Source of the DNA: Tenrec ecaudatus
Lineage: Eukaryota; Chordata; Mammalia; Afrosoricida; Tenrecidae
Reading direction: 5' to 3'
DNA length: 64,000 bases
NCBI RefSeq assembly: GCF_050624435.1
Contig: NC_134536.1
Coordinates: forward strand, 5,894,758-5,958,757
In this document: in pieces, positions 1 through 10,103 of the stretch
How positions within the stretch are numbered: position 1 is the first letter of the stretch
Layout: every line of letters begins with the position of its first letter
The notes under the pieces: generated by a model
Databases searched by the model: none
The model's input: the letters and a program-made list of their open reading frames with translations, nothing else
Told to the model about the DNA's origin: nothing
Program-made: the position numbers and the translations under genes

Positions 1-195
1 TCCACATCCTTATATATAAAAATATATTTACATATGTACATGCCTGTATTTAGACCTGTATAAATGCCCTTTACCTCCTAGCTCTTTCCTCTATTTCCTT
101 TTACTTTCCTCTTGTTCCACTATCATGTTCCGCCTTCAATAGAGTTTCAGTAATTCCTCTCAGTTACATTGCATTTGGTCACACCTTACCAGGCC
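1..195 (-). mobile_element. L1 3' region fragment (older copy)
   Basis: Matches the L1 segment seen again at about 2680-2870 (ATATTTACATATGTACATG, CTCTTTCCTCTATTTCCTT). It breaks off at ACCAGG, where another L1 3' end begins, so the second L1 probably inserted here. It enters the window truncated. Confidence 0.75.
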
Positions 196-1045
196 TTTAT
201 TGAAGGCTCTTACAGCTCTTATAAAAATCATACATCAATTGTATCGAGTACATTTATACATATGTTGCCATCCATTTCAAAATGTTTTCTTTCTGTTTAA
301 GCCCTTGTTATCAGTTCCTCTTTCTTCCCATCCTTACCCCACCCTCCCACCCTCATGGACCCATGATGAATTATAAATTTTTATTATTTTCATATCTTAC
401 ACCACCTGGTGTCCCACTTTACTCTTTTATGCCCCCCTGGGGATAGGGTGGGAGAAGGGGGTGGAATTATATGTCATTGTAGTCTGTTCCCCATTTCTCC
501 GCCTTTTATCCCCACCTACCCCTTACCCTCATGGTATTCCTACTCCCATTAGTGTTTCTAAGGTTTTATCTGTCCTGGATTCCATGTGTGGAGAGCTCTT
601 ATCAGTACCTGTGTACATGCGCTGGTCTAGCCAGATTGTAAGGTAGAATTGGGGTCATGATAGTGGGGAGGAGGAAGCATTAAAGAACTAGAGGAATATC
701 GTGTGTCCCGTAGGTGCTGTGCTGCCCCCTGGCTGCCTCAGTCTTTCCTTGCGACCCTCTGTGAGGGAATGTCCCATTGTCTACAGATAGCCTTTTGATC
801 TCCCCTCCTGCCCCATGTGGGTTGATGTAATTTTTGTTAGGGGTCTTCTGATGCCTGATACCTTATCCTGTCTATGCCTCATGATCAAATAGGCTGGTGC
901 TTCTTCCATGTCGGCTTTGTTGCTTCCCTAATTAGATGGCCACTTGGTTAGCTTGAAGCCTTTAAGACCCCAGATGATATATCTTTTGATGGCCAGGCAC
1001 CATCATCTTACTACATCATATTTGGTCATTCACTCATTTTGATAT
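196..1045 (-). mobile_element. L1 3' end, older subfamily
   Basis: Reverse complement of an L1 3' UTR: TTTATTGAAGGCTCTTACAG at its 3' end, then CATACATCAATTGTATCGAG, GTAAGGTAGAATTGGGGTCATG and one copy of the ATGCCTGATACC to AGACCCCAG module. Truncated at about 1045. More diverged than the copies at 1425 and 45727. Confidence 0.85.
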
Positions 1046-1120
1046 ACAAGGGGGCTTGAACAAGTTAAAAATTCATGGAAAAATTCCATTTTTCCACAAA
1101 CTTTTTGAACCCCTCTCCTG
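1046..1120. mobile_element. Short mariner-like inverted-repeat element
   Basis: About 75 bp with imperfect inverted ends: AGGGGGCTTGAACAAGTT at left and a right end whose complement reads AGGGGTTCAAAAAGTTTGTGG. This resembles a palindromic mariner MITE next to TA-rich flanks. It is short, so the family is uncertain. Confidence 0.5.
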
Positions 1121-1424
1121 TTTTTCAATTTTATGTTGTCCTAAGTCTTGGTATTATCAATGTTTACAGGATAAGGATACTATTAGTGTTGTTCTTAGTA
1201 TAAAACTATTAAAACCATGTAAGTATTTTTCATATTCATATTAATAATCAGACAGTATTTTTGACACATCTTTATTAAGGATACACATGATATTGAAAAT
1301 ATATCTTTTACTTAGGTGGGTTGGATCATTGTCTTAATTTGATACATATATCTGTGGATGAATCTTACTAGTTGCTGGAAAGAAAGAGGTTCAGTATAAT
1401 TTTACTCTTCCTCTTTATTTTTTA
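1121..1424. other. Unassigned AT-rich intron
   Basis: No gene, RNA or recognised repeat was seen here. Confidence 0.5.
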
Positions 1425-3328
1425 AAACATTTTATTAGGGGATCATACAACTCTTATCATAATCCATACATATCCATACATCAATTGTATAAAGCGCATC
1501 TGTACATTCTTTGCCCTAATCATTTTCAAAGCATTTGCTCTCCACTTAAGACCTTTGCATCAGGTCCTCTTTTTTCCCATCCCTCTCTGCTTCCCCCTCC
1601 CTCATGAGCCCGTGATAATTTATAAATTATTATTTTGTCATATCTTGCCCTATCCGGCATCTCCCTTCACCCCCTTTTCTGTTGTCCATCCCCCAGGGAG
1701 GAGGTCACTTGTAGATCCTTGTAATCGGTTCCCTCTTTCCAACATACTCACCCTCTACTCTCCCAGTATCGCCCCTCACACCCCTGGTCCTGAAGTTATC
1801 ATACACTCTGGATTCCCTGTGCCTCCAGCTCCTATATGCACCAGTGTACAACCTCTGCTCTATCCAGACTTGCAAGGTAGAATTCGGATCATGGTAGTTG
1901 GGGGAGAGGAAGCATTTAGGATCTGGGGGAAAGCTGTATTCTTCATCGGTGCTACATCGCACCCTGACTGACTCATCTCCTCCCCTAGACCCCTCTGTGA
2001 GGGGATCTCCAGTGGCCGACAAATGGGCTTTGGGTCTCCACTCTGCACTTCCCCCTTCATTCACTATGGTAAGATTTTTTTTTTTGATGATGCCTTATAC
2101 CTGATCCCTTTGACACCTCATGATCGCACAGGCTGGTGTGCTTCTTCCATGTGGGCTTTGTTACTTCTGAGCTAGATGGCCGCTTGTTTATTGTCAAGCC
2201 TTTAAGACCCCAGACACTATCTATTTTGACAGCTGGGCACCATCAGCTTTCTTCGCCACATTTGCTTATGCACTCATTTGTCCTCGGCGATCGTATCGTG
2301 GAGGTGTGCAGCCAATGATATGATTTTTTGTTCTTTGATGCCTGATAACTGATCCCTTCGGGACCACGTGATCACACAGGCTGGTGTGTTCTTCCATGTG
2401 GGCTTTGTTGCTTCTGAGCTAGATGGCCGCTTGTTTACCTTCAAGCCTTTAAGACCCCAGACGCTATCTCTTTTGATAGCCAGGCACCATCAGCTTTCTT
2501 CACCACATTTACTTGTTCACCCACTTTGGCTTCAGCAATTGTGTCGGGAAGGTGAGCATCATAGAATGCCAATTTAATAGAAGAAAGTATTCATGCATTG
2601 AGGGAGTGCTTGAGTAGAGGCTCAAGGTCCTTTCGCCACCTTAATACTAAACCTATAACTATAGACACATAGATCTATTTCCCCATCCTCATATATATAT
2701 ATTTGCATGTACATGTCTTTCTAGACCTCTGTAAATGCCCTTTGTCTTCTAGCTCTTTCCTCTATTTCCCTTGACTTTCCTCCTGCCCCACTATCATGCT
2801 CCGTCCCCACCCGGGTTACAGCTATACCTCTTCTTTACGTTACCTTACCCTTGATCATTCCCTACCAGGTTGCCACTGCCCCCTCACCACCAATTTGTAT
2901 CCCATGTTGTTCCCTTGTCCCTGGGTTAGTTAACACCACTTCCTTACCCCCCACCTCCCCTTATCTGAAGTCCCTGGAACTGTCGGTCCCATTGTTTTTC
3001 CTCCAGATAGTTCATCCAGCCTGTCTTATTTAGACAGACCTGTGGAGATAATAACATGCACAAAACAAGACAGAGGAAAACAAAGCAATAGTATACAACA
3101 TAACAGCAAACCACTGACAAAGAACAAAACAAAACACACCAAGAAAGAAAAGCTTAGTTCAAGGACCTTTTGTTGGTCTTTAGGAGTGTTTTCCAGTCCA
3201 GTCTGTTGGGGCACCACGCCAAAGTCCACTTTCAGCATTCCCTGGGGACCTTGATCCCACCACACGGAGGCAAAGCACTGGGGAGTGCAGTGGAACAGCA
3301 AGGGAATGGAGCTGCAAGGTCTTCTCTA
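1425..3328 (-). mobile_element. L1 3' end with tandemly doubled 3' UTR module
   Basis: Reverse-strand L1, 3' end at TTTTATTAGGGGATCATACA. Order from the 3' end: polypyrimidine block, GCAAGGTAGAATTCGGATCATG, two copies of a module of about 245 bp (2089-2336 and 2337-2575), then a region shared with 47040-47710, 5'-truncated near 3328. Open frames on either strand here (up to 138 codons) come from the low-complexity UTR and are not genes. Confidence 0.88.
2089..2575 (-). repeat. Tandem duplication inside L1 3' UTR
   Basis: Two adjacent units. Each starts GATGCCT and carries CAGGCTGGTGTG, CTTCCATGTGGGCTTTGTT, GAGCTAGATGGCCGCTTG, TTTAAGACCCCAGAC and GGCACCATCAGCTTTCTTC. The same pair is present at 46464-46950, while the older L1 at 196-1045 shows one unit. 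Confidence 0.85.
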
Positions 3329-4544
3329 TTGTAGCTGTAAACGCTTATTCTAATGGAAGAGTACATGGGGCTTTATTGTAGTAACAACACTTCATCTTTA
3401 AATTGTCTTCACTTTTATACTTTGCCCAAAACTACTTAGTAATTCATTCTTACAAATGTTCTTGTTATCTGTCCATTGATAACTCAATTAAGTACACCTT
3501 TAATTTTATTGAAAGGAAATAATTTGCAAGTGCCTTTTTAGAAAGTACTCATATAGAATCATTCACCTTAATTTCTGGGAAATATATCTCACAGAATACC
3601 AAGGTTTTTTATACTCACTATGAATTATTCTTGCTATCCTTCCATTGAGAGGGATTTTATTCAATCTGATACATCTAGGAAAGGTTGGGAAATTGAAATA
3701 TTATGTATCACAGTGCTTTTCTTGCCAGTAAAATATTTATGATGAAGTGTTTGTATCTCTAAGTGTGTTTTTAATTTTTTTCAAAAATCCTGGAAGTTGT
3801 TTATATCATTAATTCAATTTATGAGAAAATTAAGTTTTACCGAATCAGTCAGTAAGACCTAATTGGTCAGAAATAAAATGGGCTCTTCTGAGTCCCTTTG
3901 CTAACTTTAGACTTTTATACTGCATGGAGCAAGTGGGTGAGCGGGCATATGGATGAAAAATGAGGTCATGAATGGGCAGTCCCCCTCAGCGTCCCAGATC
4001 ACTCTCACAGAGGTGCTCTCCTGAAGCTCTTCTGCAGAGGCATGGGCTCTTTGGTGTTACTGAGGGGGCTGTAAGAGCTGATGTTGTTAAATGACCTTTT
4101 CCTTCCTCTTGTTAGTCTTCAGTCTGTTTCTGATTTCCTGACATCTCCAGATGACGAAAATGGCACTGTTCCTGTCGCAAGCATCACCTTAGTGCGAAGG
4201 AAGTGAAGCTCTACAGTGGGATGATGGGACCTTAATAGAAGAGACTCCACTCACCAATGGGTCATGCGCGGGCTTTTTTGACACCCTGAGATGATGCTTA
4301 CACCAGGAGTTGCTTTATAGAATGGGAGGGTGACTCTGAAGAGATGGTAAGACGGGGTTCTGTTACGATGTGTCATCTACAACCATGCATCAAGTTCATC
4401 GGTGCTAAATATGGGTGCAGGGGGGACAGGAGATAGAGAGATGGCCTTCCATGGGCAAGTCTTTCATTTGCCCAGTCGGACACACAGTACAAGATGGATA
4501 GCACCCATATGAGGGAGGGAGGGCTGTTAAGAACCTAGTCCCTG
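3329..4544. other. Unassigned intron
   Basis: AT-rich to about 3900, then of mixed composition. Short open frames only. No repeat, exon or RNA gene recognised. Confidence 0.5.
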
Positions 4545-4710
4545 GTTCCTGTGCTAGTCCTTGTAAATCTTGGCTCAACCACATTTCCTATGTGCGCATC
4601 TGTTTCTTAATTTTTAAAGTAGGCATAGTAAAGGCTGTCCCAATTACCTTTCAGTGCTGTTCTTAAGATTAACCAAGATAATTTCTGTAAGAGCATCATT
4701 ATCAGGATTC
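4545..4710 (+). repeat. MIR-like ancient SINE
   Basis: Diverged MIR pattern: a CTTGGCTCAACCACATTTCC segment, CATCTGTTTCTTAATTTTTA, a GATTAACCAAGATAATTTCT segment and GTAAGAGCAT in the usual order. Ancient and weak. Confidence 0.55.
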
Positions 4711-4825
4711 TAAAGTCACTTGAGATCAATTACATTGTACTATAAAGCGTAATGAAATAGAGCTCCATCTGGAGAATCCCTCTTATTAAAGGAAAATAGG
4801 AGGTACACAGTTTAGTTACCCAGGC

Positions 4826-6290
4826 GTTGTTAGGTGCCATCGAGCTGCTTCTGACTCATAGAGACCCTAAGTGCAACAGAACCAAACAGTGCCCGGTCCT
4901 GCACCACATGTGCAGTTCTTGCCATCTGTCCTTGGACTCTTGTCGCAGCCACTGGGTCAGCCCATCTCATTGTCACTCCATCTCACTGAGCATCTTCTTC
5001 TGTAATGCAGATCCTCTGCTTTACCAAGAATGGTGCTCTTCTCCAGAGACTGGTCTCCTGGTAACATGCCCAAAGTGTGTGAGACAAAGTCTGTCTACTT
5101 CGTTTCTCAAGAGCATTTTGACTGTTCTTTTTCAAAGACAGATTTGTCTATTTTCCTGGCTGTCCATGATATAGTTAATATTATTTACCAACACCATATT
5201 TCAAAAGGCATCAGCTATTTTGGGGTCTTCCTTATTTATTGTCCAGCTTTCACATGCTTATGTGACTGTTTGGAATATCATGGCTTGGCTTGGCTTGGCC
5301 CTCAAGGTCACATCTCTGTTATACTTTAAATAACCTTTTGTGGTAGATTTGCCCAATGCAGTATGCTGTTTTATTTCTTGTTTGCTTCTTCCATGGGGGT
5401 TGGTTATGGATACAAGTAACATGAAATCCTCTACACCATCAAAAAAAATCTATTACTTATTGGTCTAGTTGTGAGGATTTTGTTTTCTTTATGTTGAAGT
5501 ATAATCCATACTGAAGGCTGTAGTCTTAGATCTTCAGTACTTCAAGTCTTCTTTGTTTTCTTTAAGCAAGGTTGTATCAAATACATATCCCTGGTTGCTA
5601 AAGAATCTTCTTCCAATCCTGATGCTGCATTGTCCGACACATAGTCCAGTTTCTCCGATGCTTTACAGAGAGCACAGATTGAATAAGTAAGGTGAAAAGA
5701 TACAACCCTGACACACACCTTTTCTGACTTTAAACCACCTAGTATATCCCCTTGGGAGAAAGAGGAGGCTTCCCATTCCCATACTGATTTAATATTAGAA
5801 ACCCACAGAGACAGTTTTTCTCTGTCCTACAGGGTCAGTATGAGTCAAAATGACCCAATGGCAGTGCGTTCGGTTTGGGAATTTTAGTTCAGCTCTCAGG
5901 ACTGCTGCTTGGTCGTGTACAAGTTTCACATGAGCACAATGACAAGTGTTCTGAAATTCCAGTTCTTCATCATGTGATTCATAATTTGTTAGCATCTACA
6001 CAGTCAAAAACTTTGCATAGCATTTTATTGAAAACACAGATTAACAGCTTTCTGGCATTTCTGGTGATTCCCTGGTGATGTAGTGAGTTGCCTGCAGAGA
6101 AATTTTATTTGTTTGTGATATCAATAATATGTTTGGTCAATTTCTTCATTCTGTTGGATCTCCTTTCTTTGGAGTGGATCCTATATACATCTCTTCCAGT
6201 TAGTTGGCTTGGTAGCTGTTTTACAGATTTCTTGGCATGTAGGCCAGTGAGTGCTTTAAGCTGTGCACCCACTATCACAGGATATGTAAT
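4826..6290 (-). mobile_element. RTE LINE, 3' third, reverse strand
   Basis: Starts with the complement of the RTE 3' terminus (GTTGTTAGGTGCCATCGAGC, GACTCATAGAGACCCTAA). It then runs through the C-terminal region and the RT domain (complement of the GGATTGGAAGAAGATTC-type segment near 5605, TATCACAAACAAATAAAATT near 6107). About 1.46 kb, many stops and frame changes, with an AfroSINE at 5757-5880 inside. The RT YADD region is badly eroded. Confidence 0.88.
5757..5880 (+). mobile_element. Truncated AfroSINE inside RTE
   Basis: Carries the SINE body and tail only: GAGAAAGAGGAGGCTTCCC, GAAACCCACAGAGACAGTTT and GTCAGTATGAGTCAAAATGA. The tRNA-like head is missing. RTE sequence flanks both sides. 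Confidence 0.75.
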
Positions 6291-6704
6291 TGGGTGCTGA
6301 CAATTTGGGGTCCTCTCCCCCGGGGGGAACACTGGGGACGTTGTACCCTGATGCTGGCCTTCATTGTTAATGAGTAGTCAACCATTAAGCACATCATTAT
6401 AACCTTCTATGAAGGTGTCTCCCAGCTCTGTGGTTTTCCATCCTTGCTCTTTACCTTTGGCCTTCAACAACCAAGGCTACGTAGGGTCTCACCCTAGTCC
6501 TACCCACAGTCGCACTCTTTGATGTTTGTCGAGCCCGATGCATAGGTAAACATGTCTCTCGCTCATCTGCTACATTGGAAAGCATTAGTCCTTCAAACAC
6601 TTTTAGCCCCATTCTCTGCTCTCCTTTTGTGACTAATTATATGTCAGTATTAGACTCTTTGGTATCGTTACATTGTAGGCTCTGAGATTTGGTCTTAAAA
6701 AAAT
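6291..6704. other. Unassigned intron
   Basis: Nothing recognised, apart from TCTCCCCCGGGGGGA, a short palindrome-like run near 6320. Confidence 0.45.
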
Positions 6705-6712
6705 ATCTCATG

Positions 6713-7305
6713 TGATCCCCTCATAGAGGGGTTTAGGAGAGGAGATGGGTCAGTCAGGGTGCGATGTAGTACTGATGAAGAACACAGTTTCCCCCCAGAT
6801 TCTGGATGCTTCCTCCCCCCAACTACCATGATCCGAATTCTACCTTGCAGGACTGGATAGGGCAGAGGTTGTACACTAGTGCATATAGGAGCTGGAGGCA
6901 CAGGGAATCCAGGGTGGATGATACCTTCAGGACCAGGGGTGTGAGGGGCGATGTTGGGAGAGTGGAGGGTGAGTGGGTTGGAAAGGGGGAGCTGATTACA
7001 GGGATCCACATGTGACCTCCTCCCTGGCAGATGGACGGCAGGGAAGAGGGGGAAGGGAGACTCCGGATAGGGCAAAATATGACAAAATAACAATCTATAA
7101 ATTATCAAGGGCTCGTGAGGGAGGGGGGAGTGGGGAGGAAAGGGGAAAAAAAAGAGGACCTGATGCAAAGGGCTTAAGTGGAGAGCAAATGCTTTGAAAA
7201 TGGTTAGGCCAAAGAATGTACGGATGTGCTTTTTGCAATTGATGTATGTATATGTATGGATTGTGATAAGAGTTGTATGAGGCCCTAATAAAATGTAAAA
7301 AAAAA
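6713..7305 (+). mobile_element. 5'-truncated L1 3' end with target-site duplication
   Basis: Sense L1 3' UTR beginning TGATCCCCTCATAGAGGGG and ending AATAAA (7287-7292) plus a poly(A) run. ATCTCATG occurs directly before (6705-6712) and after (7306-7313) the element, within A-rich context, and is read as the target duplication. It is truncated inside the UTR, so it carries no ORF. Close in sequence to the L1 copies at 1425 and 45727, hence a fairly recent insertion. Confidence 0.9.
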
Positions 7306-7313
7306 ATCTCATG

Positions 7314-7639
7314 TTAGCATTCCTTACTAGTAGTTTGCCCTGCCATGTTCCATCAGATATTAAATCTACTCAATGATTTATTTATTGCATATTTTGTCTT
7401 TTTTAGTTACAGAGTCTCTGTTCAAGTTAAATTAAAATAATTTCTTCTCATCTACTTATCCATCTTGCATATCCGTGCCTTGCAAACAGACTCGTGTTTT
7501 ACCTCCCTGGAAACAGTTATAAAAACCGCTTTGAAAAATTCTGTCTGCTGGCTCCCAAAACGGAGTGGTCTCAGAGTTTATCTCGGTTGATTTTCTGCCC
7601 TCCTGAAAACCTGTACTGATTTCCGGTTTTGTCTCACGT
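7314..7639. other. Unassigned intron
   Basis: No gene or repeat recognised. Confidence 0.45.
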
Positions 7640-7745
7640 TGGGTTAAGTGCCATTGTGCCGGGTCCGACTCCCAGCGACCCTCTGTGCAGCAGAGTGAAT
7701 CACTATGCCGCCCTGCACCATCCTCGTCTTCCTGCGCGTCACCCC
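7640..7745 (-). mobile_element. RTE 3'-terminal fragment
   Basis: Reads GTTGGGTTAAGTGCCATTG, CCGACTCCCAGCGACCCTCT, then CCCTGCACCATCCTCGTC, the complement of the RTE tail. Diverged and short. Confidence 0.7.
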
Positions 7746-8317
7746 GGACAGGATCCGTGTGATGTATTGCCAATCCTGCGCTCTGCCACTTTCCCATTTT
7801 CCTCTCATGACAGCTGTCAATTTTGTTAGAAAACATTTGGGGCGGGGGGTTGGGGTGGAGGGTACGGCTTGAATTCAAAAAAACAAAACAAAAACAAGGT
7901 TCTTCCTTTAGCAGTTCTGTTTATAGTTCAGATGTTTGTTTTTTAAATAAGCCAACTTTTTATTAATGACATTTTTAGATTTAGAGAAAACTATAAATAT
8001 AATTCAGAGTTATGATGTACCCCATACCTGGTTTTCCTTATTTCTATCATCATTCATTATTATAATACATTTTTGCAATTAACCAGTTTAAATGCAATGT
8101 TAAGATCCATACTGTATTGGTATTTCTTTAGATGCTACCGAATGCCCTTTTGCTCTTCAAGGACCGCCATTCATGACCACCCTCGGGACTCAGGATTCAC
8201 GCTCCCCCTGCTCAAGCCGACCTTGTTTCCTGACCTGAGCTGCTTTGAGCTTATTGTGCACCTTCATCATTCTGGGGTCGGCCAGAGATATAGAGAGAAT
8301 TTTCTTTTGGTGGATTG
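7746..8317. other. Unassigned intron, possible old L1 fragment
   Basis: The segment 7935-8110 (TTTTTATTAATGACATTTTT onward) resembles an ancient L1 3' UTR in antisense but is too diverged to assign. Nothing else seen. Confidence 0.35.
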
Positions 8318-8525
8318 AGGATCCCTGGTAGTGTAGTGGCTATGCCTTGGGCTGCTAACCGCAAGGTCAGCAGTTCAAAACCACCAGCTGCTGCACCGAA
8401 GATGGGACTTTCTACTCTCTCAAAGAGTCACAGCCTCAGGATCCCACAGGGTTGTTCTATCCTGTCCTATGGGGTTTCCAAGAGTCAGAATCAACTGGCT
8501 GGCAGCAAGGTTTTCTTTTCAAGTT
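8318..8525 (+). mobile_element. AfroSINE, near full length
   Basis: The tRNA-like head has recognisable boxes (TAGTGGCTATGCCTTGGGC, GGTCAGCAGTTCAAAACC). The body GACTTTCTACTCTCTCAAAG follows, then the RTE-like tail AGAGTCAGAATCAACTGGC and a T-rich end. Confidence 0.88.
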
Positions 8526-9384
8526 CCCTGGATTATTTTTGTCTTCCTGGGATTTCCTTCTCTCCCCTAAGGGTACAAGACTGTCTCAGACTCAAAGTTC
8601 TGCCTCCCCAGGCCGTGCTCATGTGGCTGCGTCTGCCCACAGGCTCAGAGCTGTGCAAACAGACCCTGGCTTCACGGAGGGTCACTCTTGCTAGTCTCTT
8701 CCTGAGAAGAACCCCCTTCTTTTGTTCACCCTGAAGTGCCTGCAAGGGCCTGTGCTTTCCATCAAGTACAGACTCGGCAGTCCTTTTCTGCAGGAGATGT
8801 GACAGGCTGTCGTAGTACATAGCTGTTATGGAAGCCGACGCCTGGCCGCTGCTTCATACTGTGGTGCTGGGGGGCGGGCGAAGGGGGTAGATGCTAAATG
8901 AGGCTCCTGCCATACAGACTGTGCCAGAAATCTAGGATCAGGAGTTATGCAGGCAGTTAATACAGGATGCTAGCAGACAGCATATAATCAAGGTCTAAGT
9001 TATGTGATACAAGAATAGTTTTTTAAAAATAGTAACAGCTAATTATAACCTGGGTCCTTATAGCAACATGCTGAAGGCTCAATTGCTTATGTAAGGTCAC
9101 TTACCATTGAGCTTTGATTCCAAAAACTCAGTCAAAGTCTAGAGTTTGTGTTCTTAAACATGATTCCTGGGAGCATGGGACTAGATGACTGAGTGTTCAC
9201 TACATTCCTGCAGCAGTGCAGTAGGTAGGACTCAAAATAATGGTACATCTTTTGACTTTGTTCTGAAAAACAAAACAAAAAATATAGAGAGGGTAAAATC
9301 CTTCCATCTTTGGTTGCAACGGAGTGCATTTTCCCAGTGGTCTCCTCTCTGGTGGCCTATCCAATAGCTAGCTTCTCCAGCTTC
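8526..9384. other. Unassigned intron
   Basis: Mixed composition. Short open frames have no recognisable domain. Confidence 0.45.
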
Positions 9385-9447
9385 ATGTTCTCCAATTGCT
9401 CATGTGCAAGTTCAAGTTGAAGCAGAAGAAATCAAAACAAGTCGAAA

Positions 9448-9630
9448 ACAAAAACCAAACCCAGTGCTATGGATTGGAGTCTGACTCATAGCAACTCTAG
9501 AAAGTGCATCTGAGGTTGTAAATCCTTAAGGAAGCAGGCAGCCTCATCTGCCTCCTACAGAGTGTCTTGTGGGTCTGAACCAGTACTCCCGGTTGGCCAC
9601 TTAAGGTCTAATCCACAGGTCCACTAAAAC
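9448..9630 (-). mobile_element. AfroSINE inside the RTE
   Basis: Reverse-strand SINE starting with an A-rich tail complement and CCAAACCCAGTGC, then the GACTCATAGCAACTCT tail motif and a degraded tRNA-like head. RTE sequence continues on both sides, so it inserted later. Confidence 0.8.
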
Positions 9631-9828
9631 TCTAAAACAAGTTCCTGGGAGCCACATTATGTCCTAAGTATGTATATACCACCTGAATTTAGAGGCTGAA
9701 TTGAGACTCAAAGACCAGAAATGTTGTGGGATCACTTCAAGAACATCATGCACGAAGAAAGAAAAGGCAAAGTCACTGTCAGAAGACACTATGAAACTTG
9801 TTCTTGAATGTAGTGTAGTTAACACGCA

Positions 9829-9831
<3 letters not shown>

Positions 9832-9865
<34 letters not shown>
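9832..9865. repeat. (GT)17 microsatellite
   Basis: Uninterrupted GT dinucleotides, lying within RTE sequence. Confidence 0.97.
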
Positions 9866-9866
<1 letters not shown>

Positions 9867-10103
9867 AGGGTGTGGCAGAGACGATGGATGAAATGATGGA
9901 ACTAAGGGGCAACTCAAGAAGACAAAGTAAATTATAATTAAATGTGCAAAGACCTAGAACTAGAAAACCAAAGGGGAACAGCCCTTGAATTTTTTCTAGC
10001 TAAAAAGGCCTGAAGAAAGAAAGAAAAAATAAAGTCTCAAGTTGCAATACTGAGGGATTCTCTGCAACATATGGAATGACGTGGAAAACATGAAAAGAAG
10101 ATG

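Noticed and set aside
8318-8400. tRNA gene in the SINE head
   Set aside because: It has box-like motifs but no full cloverleaf; it is the tRNA-derived head of an AfroSINE.
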